A stretch of DNA of 64,000 bases from Methanosarcina sp. MTP4 (lineage in GTDB: Archaea; Halobacteriota; Methanosarcinia; Methanosarcinales; Methanosarcinaceae): contig NZ_CP009505.1 in NCBI RefSeq assembly GCF_000970045.1, positions 310,001 through 374,000 on the forward strand. Reading direction: 5' to 3'. The notes below the pieces were generated by a model that searched no databases, was not told where the DNA came from, and saw only the letters and a list, made by a program, of their open reading frames with translations. Shown one piece after another: positions 28,024 through 37,059 of this stretch. Position 1 is the stretch's first letter; every line of letters starts with the position of its first letter. A program made the position numbers and the translations under genes.

Positions 28024-28881
28024 TTACTTTTTGGGCTTTGTTCCCGTAGCAAGCACATAACCCACATACCTTGAGGTTGACTTTTTCCTTAGTAGGATCT
28101 TTTTTCCTTCCCCGAGCCGCCTGAACCGGTGCCTGATCTTTTTGCTGATCAGCGTGTACTTTATCATTTTCACTGAGACGCTGGAAAAGTACCGGGCAAA
28201 CTCCAGGAGTCCGTCCATTGCCCTGATAAGCTTCTTTGCCTCTTCCAGGCTTGCCGTGGGCCTGCATTTCCTTACCTGGACGTCCTCCAACCCTGCTTCT
28301 TCTAGCTCCTTTTCCCATTCTTCAGGGGTCGGGAGATTAAAGGGAAGTCCGGTTATTTCGCCGAAAATGTCCTCTGCATGAGTTAGCTTTTCTGCAGGTT
28401 TTGGGGGGATTTCCTTTTCCCTGTACATTTCATTGATCCCCAGGGAGCCTCCGGGTTTCAAAACCCGGGCAAATTCTCTGAAAGCCCTGCCCCGGTCAAG
28501 GAACTGGGAGACAAACTCGGTAATTACGGCATCGAAAGTTCCGGCTTCAAAGGGCAGGGCGTAGGCGTCTCCTATCCGGAAATCCGTTATCCCTTCCACA
28601 CCTTTCTTTTTTGCCCTTTCCTTTGCCTTCTCGATGGAAAGCTCTGCTATATCGACTCCCACCACGAAACAGCCGACTTTCTTTGCGAGGTAACAGGCAG
28701 AAAAACCCGTGCCGCACCCGACCATCAGCACCTTTTTGTCCCTGTCAAGCCGGCAGAGTTCCGCCAGTTTTTCCGTGGAAACGAGGCCACCTACGTGGAA
28801 GTAGGGCACCTCAAGGTAGCTCATGAAATCGTAGTAGCCCAGGGTTTCTGTTTCCTGAATTGAAAGTGAATGTCCTGACAT
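28024..28881 (-). CDS. Class I SAM-dependent methyltransferase
   Basis: Started at ATG 28881 (285 residues), where family similarity begins; a longer upstream frame overlaps the pseudogene. The SAM-binding motif is VLMVGCGTGFSACYLA near residue 50, followed by the acidic loop VVGVDIAELSIEKA, GDAYALPFEAGTFDAV and a motif resembling FARVLKPGGSLGINE. The C-terminal 100 residues are basic. It resembles UbiE/menaquinone-type and other small-molecule methyltransferases; the substrate is not predictable. Confidence 0.82.
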   Translation of the reverse strand: MSGHSLSIQETETLGYYDFMSYLEVPYFHVGGLVSTEKLAELCRLDRDKKVLMVGCGTGFSACYLAKKVGCFVVGVDIAELSIEKAKERAKKKGVEGITDFRIGDAYALPFEAGTFDAVITEFVSQFLDRGRAFREFARVLKPGGSLGINEMYREKEIPPKPAEKLTHAEDIFGEITGLPFNLPTPEEWEKELEEAGLEDVQVRKCRPTASLEEAKKLIRAMDGLLEFARYFSSVSVKMIKYTLISKKIRHRFRRLGEGKKILLRKKSTSRYVGYVLATGTKPKK

Positions 28882-28934
28882 GAAAGGCCTCCGGATGCCC
28901 TGGTCCTGGACACCCGATAAATATGGGTCTTTAT

Positions 28935-29282
28935 TTATAAATTTTTCTTTATGTACTCTTCCAATTTTTCCAGCGCTTCCGGCATGTTTTTCCTGCCGAA
29001 CCCCAGCCTGAAATTCTGCTCCCCACAATCATAAACAGTTCCCGGAAGCAGCATGACTCCCTGCTTCTCCACGACATCTACGCAGAATTCCTCCGCGTTT
29101 CTCCCAAACTTTATTTGGGGGAACCCTATAGGCCCTGCTTTCGGCTTTACCCACTGGAAAAGTTCTCCGTGTTCTTCAAAGAAGTCATCCAGAACTTCCA
29201 GGTTTTTCCGGATTATGCCAAGGTTGCGCTCTATCAGGACTTCCTTATGCCTGAGCGCAAGGCAGGAAAGGAATAAAGCATC
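28935..29282 (-). pseudogene. C-terminal remnant of a class I/II PLP aminotransferase
   Basis: About 115 codons remain, bounded upstream by an in-frame TAA (29283-29285) and ending at TAA 28935-28937. The peptide includes LFLSCLALRHKEVLIERN, QWVKPKAGPIGFPQIK, KQGVMLLPGTVYDCGE and FRLGFGRKNMPEALEKLEE, the usual order at the end of fold-type I aminotransferases. The N-terminal two-thirds, including the PLP lysine, is missing. It abuts the last gene of the hydrogenase-like operon, so a deletion or insertion junction probably lies near 29283-29342. Confidence 0.72.
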
Positions 29283-29342
29283 TTATTTGGCATGAAAGTT
29301 GACGTGTACTTTCATTTCTTTGTGCCTGTTATTCAGAGAATT

Positions 29343-29876
29343 TCATGTGCGTTTTTTTGGTTCTTTTTCCGAGGCTTTTTTTGCCAGGGCAAGCAGACCT
29401 CTCAGGATCTCTTTCGGGGAAGGCGGGTTTCCGGGGATTTTCATGTCCACAGGCAGGATCTTATCCACGCCGCCGAGCACGGCATAGGAGCCCCTGTAAA
29501 TCCCCCCGTCACAGGCATCGTCCCCTACTGCGACCACGAATTTGGGGGAAGGCATGGCTTCATAGGTCTTTTTCACGGCTTCGGCCATGTTCAGGGTGAC
29601 TGCCCCGGTTACCAGCAGGACGTCGGCGTGCCGTGGGGATGCCACGAAGGAGATCCCGAACCTTTCTACGTCGTAGTACGGGGTTCCCAGGTTTGAGATT
29701 TCTATTTCCGTGGAATTATCGCTGCCCGAGTCCAGTTCGCGGATTGCCAGGCTGCGTCCGAAGACTTTAGGCATTTCTTTTTTGATTTCGGCCCCCAGGG
29801 TTTCGAGTTCCTCATCCCGGAATTCAAAAGTCTCCGTCACCTTCGGACGGAGGAAAAGGGAAAGCGGGTTTATCAT
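29343..29876 (-). CDS. NuoB/HyfI-like small subunit lacking all Fe-S ligands
   Basis: The 177-residue protein follows the family closely (DSGSDNSTEIEI, TPYYDVERFGI, SPRHADVLLVTGAVT, PVDMKIPGNPPSP). The four cysteines that bind the [4Fe-4S] cluster in HycG/HyfI/NuoB are replaced: D53 and T56 where CxxC is expected, D120 in GDDA for GxCA, and N150 in PGNPP for PGCPP. The rest is well conserved, so this is not random decay. It is the last gene of the operon starting at 36832; a ribosome site (GAGGTCTGAG) precedes ATG 29876. Confidence 0.88.
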   Translation of the reverse strand: MINPLSLFLRPKVTETFEFRDEELETLGAEIKKEMPKVFGRSLAIRELDSGSDNSTEIEISNLGTPYYDVERFGISFVASPRHADVLLVTGAVTLNMAEAVKKTYEAMPSPKFVVAVGDDACDGGIYRGSYAVLGGVDKILPVDMKIPGNPPSPKEILRGLLALAKKASEKEPKKRT

Positions 29877-29961
29877 TCTCAGACCTCACTGCATTTCTTG
29901 ATTTTTTTTCCGTGTTCATCTCTTTGTTCACGGGCATCTTTGAGTTCAAAGGCACTTTTGT

Positions 29962-31689
29962 TCAAAGGTCGGTCCCTGCATATGACATGTTCAGGCTTTT
30001 GTTGATAACAGGAAAGTCAGGGATGATGTTCCCGAGTACCGCATGTTCGATGGCCTGCCAGTTGCAAAAGGAGGCGGTCCTGACCTTGTAGCGGTCGACA
30101 AGCCCGTTTTTCAGGTATATCCAGTGCAGGTTCTGCCCTCTGGGGGCTTCCACCAGGGTCAGGGCATAGCCGGAATTGCCGGGACTGCCTGATCCGGTTT
30201 CTTCACCTGTCTCAGGGGAATTTCCTGCAAACACGGGGCCTTGAGGCATTTCTTCCAGGAGGCGGTTGATGAGCTTCAGAGATTCCCTTATCTCATCGGC
30301 TTTTACCTCATAACGGGAGAGTACATCCCCTCCTTTCCTTACGGAAGAGTCCGGGGCAAAGTGCCTGTAGGCCCCGTAAGGCCTGTTAAGCCTGGTGTCG
30401 GCAGGGCAGCCCGAGGCTTTTGCCAGGGGGCCTGTGAGGTTGAGAGGGACGACGAGCTCTTTTTTTACCACGCCTGTAGTTGCGAACCTGTCGATCAGGG
30501 AGGATGAGGACATTGCTCGTTCGAAAGCCGATTCGAAAGTCCGGGAAAACTTTGCGAAGAAAGGAGCCAGCTCTTTCAAAGCCGAATCCGGGATGTCTTT
30601 TTTCAATCCTCCGGGCACCATTATCCCCCGCAGGAACCTTGAACCTGTGAGTTTCTCGTTTTGCCTGAATACTTCTTCCCTGAGGATTAAGAAGGGGCTT
30701 GCTACCGGGGAAAAACCAACGTCCACGGCCATGCCCGCAAGGTCGGCCAGGAGGGAGTAGACCCTTTCGAGTTCCAGCATTACGGCCCGCAGACATTCCG
30801 CCTTTTCGGGCACCGGAATCCCGCAGGTCCTTTCCACGGCCGTGCAGAACCCCACGGCATTTGCCGCGCTTTCATCCCCGCTTATGGCTTCGGCAAGGGC
30901 AACGCATTCGGAAGGGCTTTTACCCTCAGCAAGTTTTTCGATGCCCCTGTGCTTGTAAAAGAGCCGGATTTCCAGGCTGAAGATGGGCTCGCCTATAACG
31001 CTGAACCTGAAGTGCCCTGGCTCGATGATTCCGGCGTGTACCGGCCCGACCGGGACCTGGTAGACGCCTTCCCCTTTCAGCTGCCTGAACCGGTATTTTT
31101 CTCCGGGCTTCCCTACTTCGTTTGCCCCTACTTCAGCTGCTCCGGCTTCTTTTGCTCCTACTTTAGTTGTTCCGAATTTAGCTGTTCCTGCTTCAGTCTT
31201 CCCTGCTTCGGTTTTCTGAAGGCTTATTGGCCCGTTTTTGAAGGCTTTTTTCAGGGGATGGAATCCTTCGGGATAGCACTCGTGCAGGAAAAGCCTTCTA
31301 GTGTCAAAAGCTCCCGTAAATTCCAGCCCGAAGCCGTCCCTTACTTCCCTCTCAAACCAGGATGCCGAAGGGAAGAGTTCCGCAACCGAAGATACTTTTC
31401 CCTCCCTGCCGGCTTCCCGCACCAGGACGGGGACAGATGGCCTTCCTGCCTGTTTGAAGACATAAAAGAGGGTAAAGCCCCCTTCTTTCTCAAAGGCTTC
31501 CGCACAGAATAGCCCGATGAGGCTGAATTTCCGTTCCGCAAGGTCTAAGGCTGCCCTTTCAAACCCGGCTTCGGAGAGCCGGACATAAGCCTCGTCTGTG
31601 CGGGCGTTGAGCAGTTCGGGCTCTTCTCCCGCCATTTCCGAAATTTCTGAAAGCAAATCCATCGTATCTATATTCTTTTTCATATCCAT
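29962..31689 (-). CDS. HycE/HyfG-like large subunit (NuoC-NuoD fusion) without NiFe ligands
   Basis: Started at ATG 31689, preceded by AAGGGGAC; 575 residues. The N-terminal NuoC-like domain (about 20-150) includes EREVRDGFGLEFTG. A low-complexity Thr/Glu/Ala/Gly/Lys linker of about 45 residues follows. The NuoD-like domain retains PVGPVHAGIIEPGHFRFS and VPEKAECLRAVMLELERV. The NiFe cysteine pairs are lost: S270-G-D-E273 replaces CGIC, and S569 to G572 replaces the C-terminal CxxC (NLNMSYAG region). It therefore cannot bind a standard NiFe centre. Its stop overlaps nothing; 85 bp separate it from the small subunit. Confidence 0.88.
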   Translation of the reverse strand: MDMKKNIDTMDLLSEISEMAGEEPELLNARTDEAYVRLSEAGFERAALDLAERKFSLIGLFCAEAFEKEGGFTLFYVFKQAGRPSVPVLVREAGREGKVSSVAELFPSASWFEREVRDGFGLEFTGAFDTRRLFLHECYPEGFHPLKKAFKNGPISLQKTEAGKTEAGTAKFGTTKVGAKEAGAAEVGANEVGKPGEKYRFRQLKGEGVYQVPVGPVHAGIIEPGHFRFSVIGEPIFSLEIRLFYKHRGIEKLAEGKSPSECVALAEAISGDESAANAVGFCTAVERTCGIPVPEKAECLRAVMLELERVYSLLADLAGMAVDVGFSPVASPFLILREEVFRQNEKLTGSRFLRGIMVPGGLKKDIPDSALKELAPFFAKFSRTFESAFERAMSSSSLIDRFATTGVVKKELVVPLNLTGPLAKASGCPADTRLNRPYGAYRHFAPDSSVRKGGDVLSRYEVKADEIRESLKLINRLLEEMPQGPVFAGNSPETGEETGSGSPGNSGYALTLVEAPRGQNLHWIYLKNGLVDRYKVRTASFCNWQAIEHAVLGNIIPDFPVINKSLNMSYAGTDL

Positions 31690-31702
31690 ACGCACCGTCC
31701 CC

Positions 31703-33211
31703 TTACACATATCCCAGTTCAAGGACTATCGCTTCAAGGAGCTCCCTGAGCGGTTCCGGGAACCAGATGCCCAGAAGGAGGGCAAGGGCGAGCATGAAGA
31801 CTGTGGGAATCCTCATCCCTGCTCTTACAACATAGGGTTCCTGAAAGCTTTTTTTTCGGTATCCGGTTTCTTTTCCGTGCTCCCCTTCTTTGCTTTCTCC
31901 TTCCCCTTCTCCTTCTTCGGTGACCCTTGAGAAGGCTTTTAGCAGGAAGTTTGAAAAGGCTGCGGCTGCCAGGATAAGCAGGAGCAGGACTGCCAGGGTC
32001 AGGTAGGGGGAAACTTCCGCACTTTCCAGCAGGATGAAAAATTTTGCCGGGAAGAGGGGGAAAGGTGGCATGCCAATGATTGCGACACTCCCCAGGATCA
32101 GGGTCCAGGCGGCGCGGGGTTGGAGTTTGAACACGTCTCTCATATTCTCGCGCATGTTGCTCCCGTACTGCCTGTGCAGGATGCCTGCGGCAAAGAGCAG
32201 GGCTTCTTTCACCAGGACGTGGACCAGCATATAGAAGAGGGCCCAGAAAAGGGCAAGAGGGGTGCCTATCCCTATCCCTATGAGCAGGAGTCCCATGTGC
32301 TCGACGCTTGAAAAGGCGATCAGCCTCTTCAGGTTTCTCTGCTGTAGCATGCTGAACGCCGCAAGGGCAATTGAAAACAGTCCTGCCGCGATAAGGATGA
32401 AGGAAGCCTGGGGGGCTGAATCGCTGACCCTGAGCAGGGCGTAGGTCCTGAGGATGCCGTAGATCCCCAGGTTCTGCATGAGCCCCGAGAGGATTGCGCT
32501 TACCGAAGGAGCTCTTGCATAAGCGTCAGGGAGCCAGGTGTGGAAAGGAGCTATTCCTGCCTTTGCCCCGAAGCCTATGAAGACGAAGGCAAAGCTTGCA
32601 AGGAGGAGGGCAGGGGAAAAGCTAGAAGCGTTTTCCATAAGTTCTGTCCAGGAGAGAGTCCCTTCCCCGAGAGCCCTGGCCGAGAGGGTGAAGAGGAAAA
32701 TCAACCCCAGGAAGGCAAAGAGCATGGCCCCTGAAACTATGAAGACGTATTTCAGGCCGGCATCAATGTTCTCCCGCGCCGAAAGGATAGCCACTAGCAC
32801 GGCTGCACAGACCGTGGTAAGTTCGGCAAAGATCCAGAAGAGGGCCAGGTTGTCCGAGAAAAGCGCTGCTGTGGCTGTAACAAGCAGGAGGTTGAAGGCC
32901 AGGTAGAAGAGTTTCAGGTTCTTCGGGTCAAGTTCCCCCTCTTCCATCAGGCTTTCCGTATACCCTTTTGCATAGGGGGCTGCTGCGCAGAAACCAAGGA
33001 CCGTTATCAGTTCCACATAGAGGTTCAGGTGGTCCAGGTAAAGGGACGGCCCGTACCGGACAGGCAGGTCAAGGGTCAGCAGGGCTGTGCAGGTCAGGGC
33101 GAGGTGCAGCAGGGCATTGCCTGAGGCAAGGGCATTCATGAGCCTGTGAGACTTTGGAAGGAGGCCGAGGGCAAGGAAAGTTCCCATTGCCAGCAGGTAG
33201 AAGCGGATCAA
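31703..33211 (-). CDS. HyfF/NuoN-like antiporter-type membrane subunit
   Basis: A 502-residue protein with about 14 helices. It keeps the key polar residues of proton-pumping Mrp/Nuo subunits: Glu in FWIFAELTTV, Lys in GFGAKAGIAPFHTWLPDAYA, His in FSSVEHMGLLLIG and Lys in HVLVKEALLF. Overlaps the next upstream gene by 4 bp (ATGA-type), so translation is coupled. An acidic, Glu/Gly-rich loop (EEGEGEGESKEGEHGKE) lies near residue 440. Confidence 0.88.
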   Translation of the reverse strand: MIRFYLLAMGTFLALGLLPKSHRLMNALASGNALLHLALTCTALLTLDLPVRYGPSLYLDHLNLYVELITVLGFCAAAPYAKGYTESLMEEGELDPKNLKLFYLAFNLLLVTATAALFSDNLALFWIFAELTTVCAAVLVAILSARENIDAGLKYVFIVSGAMLFAFLGLIFLFTLSARALGEGTLSWTELMENASSFSPALLLASFAFVFIGFGAKAGIAPFHTWLPDAYARAPSVSAILSGLMQNLGIYGILRTYALLRVSDSAPQASFILIAAGLFSIALAAFSMLQQRNLKRLIAFSSVEHMGLLLIGIGIGTPLALFWALFYMLVHVLVKEALLFAAGILHRQYGSNMRENMRDVFKLQPRAAWTLILGSVAIIGMPPFPLFPAKFFILLESAEVSPYLTLAVLLLLILAAAAFSNFLLKAFSRVTEEGEGEGESKEGEHGKETGYRKKSFQEPYVVRAGMRIPTVFMLALALLLGIWFPEPLRELLEAIVLELGYV

Positions 33212-33894
33212 AGGGCTTCACCTCCGTTCCAGATCTGCAGTTTCCTTATTTTCGCCCTGTATTCCTCGATGCTTGAGTCCAGCCCCACAGCCAGGATAGA
33301 GGTCAGCAGGACCAGAATTATCAGGTCGATTACAATCAGGACTTCGAGGATGAAGGGGAGTTCCGTGACAAAGATGCCTAACATCAGGACCCCGTTTTCC
33401 ATGCTGAGGTAGCCGAGAGCTTTTGTAATTACCTTTTTCCGGCTGAACATGACAAGCATGCCCATGAGGGTCAGGGAAAGCCCTATGACAGCTCCGAAAA
33501 AGAAGAGCTTTGAGAGGGCCAGGTCCCCGAAAACCCGGGAAAGGAAGGTATAGGAAAGCAGAATCAGGCCTATGCTCAGCAGGAGGGAGGTCGTGGGTTC
33601 CAGGTAGGTGAAGTCCAGGTCTCTCCTGATTTTGATTTTCTCCTCGATCCTGTTAATGAAATGGGGGATCAGGAGCACTTTGCTTGCCAGGGTCAGTCCT
33701 GCCAGCAGCAGGAGTTCGTTTTTTCCCTCTATCAGGTAGAGGAGGAAGGAAACTGCGGCAAGCAGGAAGGATTGGGCAGTATAGGTATTAAGGACCGAAG
33801 CAAGGCTGCGGGTGGAGATGATCAGGGCTGCACTGATCAGGACGAAGACGAAGAGGATCTTGATTACGCCTTCGAGATAAAGCGGGTCAATCAT
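33208..33894 (-). CDS. HyfE/NuoK-like membrane subunit
   Basis: A 228-residue protein with about seven helices resembling HyfE, which combines NuoK-like helices with extra segments. Features include SASVL-like helix 2, TLASKVLLIPHFINRI after helix 3 and YLSMENGVLMLGIFVTELPF, where the buried Glu matches the NuoK-type carboxylate. Overlaps both neighbours by 4 bp. Confidence 0.85.
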   Translation of the reverse strand: MIDPLYLEGVIKILFVFVLISAALIISTRSLASVLNTYTAQSFLLAAVSFLLYLIEGKNELLLLAGLTLASKVLLIPHFINRIEEKIKIRRDLDFTYLEPTTSLLLSIGLILLSYTFLSRVFGDLALSKLFFFGAVIGLSLTLMGMLVMFSRKKVITKALGYLSMENGVLMLGIFVTELPFILEVLIVIDLIILVLLTSILAVGLDSSIEEYRAKIRKLQIWNGGEAL

Positions 33895-34874
33895 GCAAAC
33901 ACCTCGATAAGGATGGTAAGGGCTGAAAAGAAAAACGCCATCATGTAAAAGGCAGGAAGCCTGAAGAGGCGCATTTTCGCAAGGGATGATTCAAAGAGCC
34001 CGATCACCACGGAAAGAGCCCCTGCTTTCAGGAGGAAGAACAGGGCAGATACCGCAATTTTTCCGGCGTCAGCTTCCGTGCTGAGTCCTACTGGAAGGAT
34101 CGTGTTTATCAGGACTCCCATGAGGAGGAGCTGTTTGAGGGCATGGGAAAGCTCGAGGAGTGCCAGGTTTTTTCCGGACTGTTCCAGGACCATGGCCTCG
34201 TTGATCATGGTGAGTTCGAGGTGGGTTGCGGGGTTGTCTACGGGAAGCCTTCCGGTCTCCACGATGAGGATGATGAAGAGGGAAATCGAGACCAGGACAA
34301 GGGTCGGGCTTACCGGGAGGAGCGAGCCTGCGGTCAGGGCGAACATCTCGTGCAGGTTCAGGCTCTTCAGGACAAAGGCAAGTGCGGCAAAGGCCACCAC
34401 CATGGTAGGCTCGATAACAGCTGCCAGGCTCATGGACCGGGAACTTCCCATGCCTCCGAAGGCGCTTCCCGCATCAAGCCCGCAAAGGGCTGTAAAGAAG
34501 CGTTCCAGGGCAAGGAGGTAGAGGAAGACGATAACGTTCCCGAACCCTCCCGCCGGTTCCGGTACAAAGACCAGGGGCACGAAGAGGGAGCAGACCAGCA
34601 GGGCCGCGAGGTTGAGGTATGGGGTAAACCGCATGATCCCGGAAGATACCGGGGAATAAATTACCTCTTTTTGCATGAGTTTTCTCAGGTCATAGTATGC
34701 CTGGAAGAGCCCCGGGCCTTTCCGCCCCTGAGCCTGGGCCTTTACCTTCCGGATCAGGGCCATGTAGAGGGGGGCTGCCAGCAGGGCAAAAGCCGGGTTT
34801 AACAGGGCAAAGAGCAGGAATGAAGTGTTCATGAATGACGTGTCAATTGGTGTGCTGATGAATGATGTATTCAT
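33891..34874 (-). CDS. HyfC/HycD (NuoH)-like membrane subunit
   Basis: A 327-residue protein with about eight helices. It carries the quinone/anchor-subunit hallmarks KAQAQGRKGPGLFQAYYDLRKL and VETGRLPVDNPATHLELTM, in which the acidic residues sit at the junction with the hydrophilic arm. Start choice is uncertain: the first 14 residues contain an internal repeat (MNTSF), and Met at 34832 gives a more usual length. Confidence 0.88.
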   Translation of the reverse strand: MNTSFISTPIDTSFMNTSFLLFALLNPAFALLAAPLYMALIRKVKAQAQGRKGPGLFQAYYDLRKLMQKEVIYSPVSSGIMRFTPYLNLAALLVCSLFVPLVFVPEPAGGFGNVIVFLYLLALERFFTALCGLDAGSAFGGMGSSRSMSLAAVIEPTMVVAFAALAFVLKSLNLHEMFALTAGSLLPVSPTLVLVSISLFIILIVETGRLPVDNPATHLELTMINEAMVLEQSGKNLALLELSHALKQLLLMGVLINTILPVGLSTEADAGKIAVSALFFLLKAGALSVVIGLFESSLAKMRLFRLPAFYMMAFFFSALTILIEVFA

Positions 34875-36832
34875 ACAAGGACCCCCGTGGCGAGAATCAG
34901 GGCAATGACTGCAAGGAAGGCGTAGAGGACGTAGCTGTCAAGCTTGCCGTTTTGCAGTCTGGCGACCCGCTTTGAAATGCTCTCAATAGCCCGGGCAGGG
35001 GGGATGTAGAGGTATTCTTCAAAGAAACGGAGCAGACGAATTTCCACATCTCCGTTTTTGAAAAGGCTTTCCTGCCCGTCTAAATACTTTGGCGTGTGCA
35101 CGATCCGGGTCCTGTATATGCTCTTGAGGATCATGACCAGGGGTTCGGAAAACCCTGCTGAGCTGTACTCCATGGAAGGAGCCAGGGTGGGAGCCCCGCA
35201 GCCCCAGGTCTCGCTGATCCGGGCAGGTCCCTCTCCCTTTCCATTCTTATCCTTTGCGCGGACTGCCAGGAAGAGGGCTGCGTATATGAGCCCCAGCAGT
35301 AGTCCGAGCAGGAGCAGGTCCGGATACTCGACGTCCAGGCCCGCAAGGGAAAGGAGCTGCTTTGAAAAGAGCCCGGCCAGGATACAGAAGGCCGCAGGCA
35401 CGGCTGCCCCGACGAGCATGAGTTTGGGGACTTCTTTAGCCAGCCGGCTCTCTTCGGAGCGCGGGAGGGCAAGGCAGGTGATCCCAAAAAGTTTTACGAA
35501 AAGAGCTGCTGCCAGGGCTCCGGCCAGGGCAAAGCCCGAAAGGGCGATTACCAGAAGCACGGTGAGCAGGGGGTCGTTGAGAGCCGATGCCTGGAAAAAT
35601 GCCTGGTAGAGCAGGAGTTCTCCTGCAAAGCCGTTTGCCGGGGGCAGGGCTGCAATCGAGACCGAGCCTATCAGGAAAAGGGCTGAGGTAACGGGCATGC
35701 TTTTTACCAGCCCGCCGAAAGCTTCGATGTTCCGGGTACCTGTGGCATGGACCACCGAACCTGCGCAGAGGAAGAGCAGGCTTTTGAAAAGGGCGTGGTT
35801 GAAAGCATGGAAACAGGCTCCTGTAAGGCTCATCAGGGCAAGGGCAGGAAGTCCTTCGGCTTTGAATATGACGTAAAGCCCTATCCCGATGAAGATGATC
35901 CCGATATTTTCGATGCTGCTGTAGGCAAGCAGTCTTTTTATGTCACTTTCCTTAAGGGCGTAGATCACCCCGAAAAGAGCCGAGAGGCTGCCTACGGTCA
36001 GGACCAGTACTCCCCACCAGAGTTCCGGGGAGGGAACTGCAAGCAGGAAGCGCAGGAAACCGTAGACTGCAACCTTCAACATTACCCCGGACATGAGGGC
36101 TGAGACCCCCGAAGGGGCTGCAGGGTGGGCATAGGGGAGCCATTTGTGAAAGGGCACAAGCCCTGCCTTGATCCCGAAGCCTGTGAAGAGGCAGAGGAAG
36201 GGTAGGGTCAGGGCTCCGGGCTCCACCGATCCGAGCCCTAATTCGGCAGAGCCGGTCAGCCTGAAAAGGCTTATGAAGCCCAGGAAAAGAAAGGCCGTGC
36301 TCAGGTTCGTCATCACGAAGTAAAAGAAACCTGCTTTTTTGTTCTCCTCCGAGGAATAGTCGTGGAGCACCAGCAGGAGGGAGGAGAGAGACATGATTTC
36401 CCAGAATATGAGGAAAACCACCATGTTGCCTGCAAGCACGACCAGCAGCATGGCAAGGATGAAGAGGTTTGTCAGGGCTGCCTGAAGGTCTTTTCCAGCT
36501 TCGCTTTTTGCGTGTTCCGTGTATTCCAGGGAATAGATCGAGACCCCTGGCACGACTGCCGCGATCAGCAGGACAAACCCTGCCGAGAGCCGGTCTGCTC
36601 CCAGTGTGAAGTCCAGCCCCGGAAGAAAGCTGATAGCTGGAAATAGGACTCCTTTTCCTGTGTAGAGGATTGTCCCTGCAAAACCCAGGAGCAGGACTGA
36701 AGAAATAAAGGACAGGCCAAAGGAGGCCTTTCTTGCGTTTTTACTGCGGTACAAAAGAGGGAGGACGGTTCCGGAAAACAGTGCGGCAAAAGCGCCGTAC
36801 ATCAGGGCTTCGAGCAAGCTATTCACTCCCAA
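34871..36832 (-). CDS. HyfB/NuoL-like membrane subunit
   Basis: A 653-residue protein with about 16 helices, the largest pumping subunit. It keeps FWEIMSLSSLLLV (Glu), GFGIKAGLVPFHKWLPYAHP (Lys), YSSIENIGIIFIGIG and HALFKSLLFLCAG (Lys), plus HyfB-type EYLYIPPARAIE near the C-terminus. It is the first gene of the six-gene operon. The start is uncertain: TTG 36832, GTG 36826 or ATG 36802. Gene order here is B-C-E-F-G-I. A ferredoxin-like HyfH subunit, NiFe maturation proteases and formate dehydrogenase are all absent. Confidence 0.88.
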   Translation of the reverse strand: MGVNSLLEALMYGAFAALFSGTVLPLLYRSKNARKASFGLSFISSVLLLGFAGTILYTGKGVLFPAISFLPGLDFTLGADRLSAGFVLLIAAVVPGVSIYSLEYTEHAKSEAGKDLQAALTNLFILAMLLVVLAGNMVVFLIFWEIMSLSSLLLVLHDYSSEENKKAGFFYFVMTNLSTAFLFLGFISLFRLTGSAELGLGSVEPGALTLPFLCLFTGFGIKAGLVPFHKWLPYAHPAAPSGVSALMSGVMLKVAVYGFLRFLLAVPSPELWWGVLVLTVGSLSALFGVIYALKESDIKRLLAYSSIENIGIIFIGIGLYVIFKAEGLPALALMSLTGACFHAFNHALFKSLLFLCAGSVVHATGTRNIEAFGGLVKSMPVTSALFLIGSVSIAALPPANGFAGELLLYQAFFQASALNDPLLTVLLVIALSGFALAGALAAALFVKLFGITCLALPRSEESRLAKEVPKLMLVGAAVPAAFCILAGLFSKQLLSLAGLDVEYPDLLLLGLLLGLIYAALFLAVRAKDKNGKGEGPARISETWGCGAPTLAPSMEYSSAGFSEPLVMILKSIYRTRIVHTPKYLDGQESLFKNGDVEIRLLRFFEEYLYIPPARAIESISKRVARLQNGKLDSYVLYAFLAVIALILATGVLV

Positions 36833-36838
36833 AGCCGG

Positions 36839-36933
36839 GGCACGGCAATTAAATGGGCATATTCCCGAAGCTTTGGTCCGGTAATTAAAAATGCATATTT
36901 CCGAAACTTGGGTCCGGTAATTAAAAATGCATA
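36839..36933. repeat. 36-bp tandem repeat just upstream of the hydrogenase-like operon
   Basis: GGTCCGGTAATTAAAAATGC followed by ATA occurs at 36875-36897 and 36911-36933, a 36-bp period. A diverged third copy (GGCACGGCAATTAAATGGGC) sits at 36838-36858, next to the first gene's start. The A/T core lies where a leftward promoter is expected. The copies may be regulatory sites or a small expansion. Confidence 0.65.
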
Positions 36934-37059
36934 GCCTAATATTTTTCCAGATTTTGAAGGGTTTGCAGGTTTTTCAGTTCCGCATCCTTCTGACGCTGTT
37001 TTCCTGAAACAGTTCTCTCTATTACATATAATACAAAGGAATCTTTTAATCGTATCCAC

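Noticed and set aside
29343-36832. A functional Ech or formate hydrogenlyase
   Set aside because: NiFe and Fe-S ligands are missing and there are no maturation, ferredoxin or formate dehydrogenase genes.
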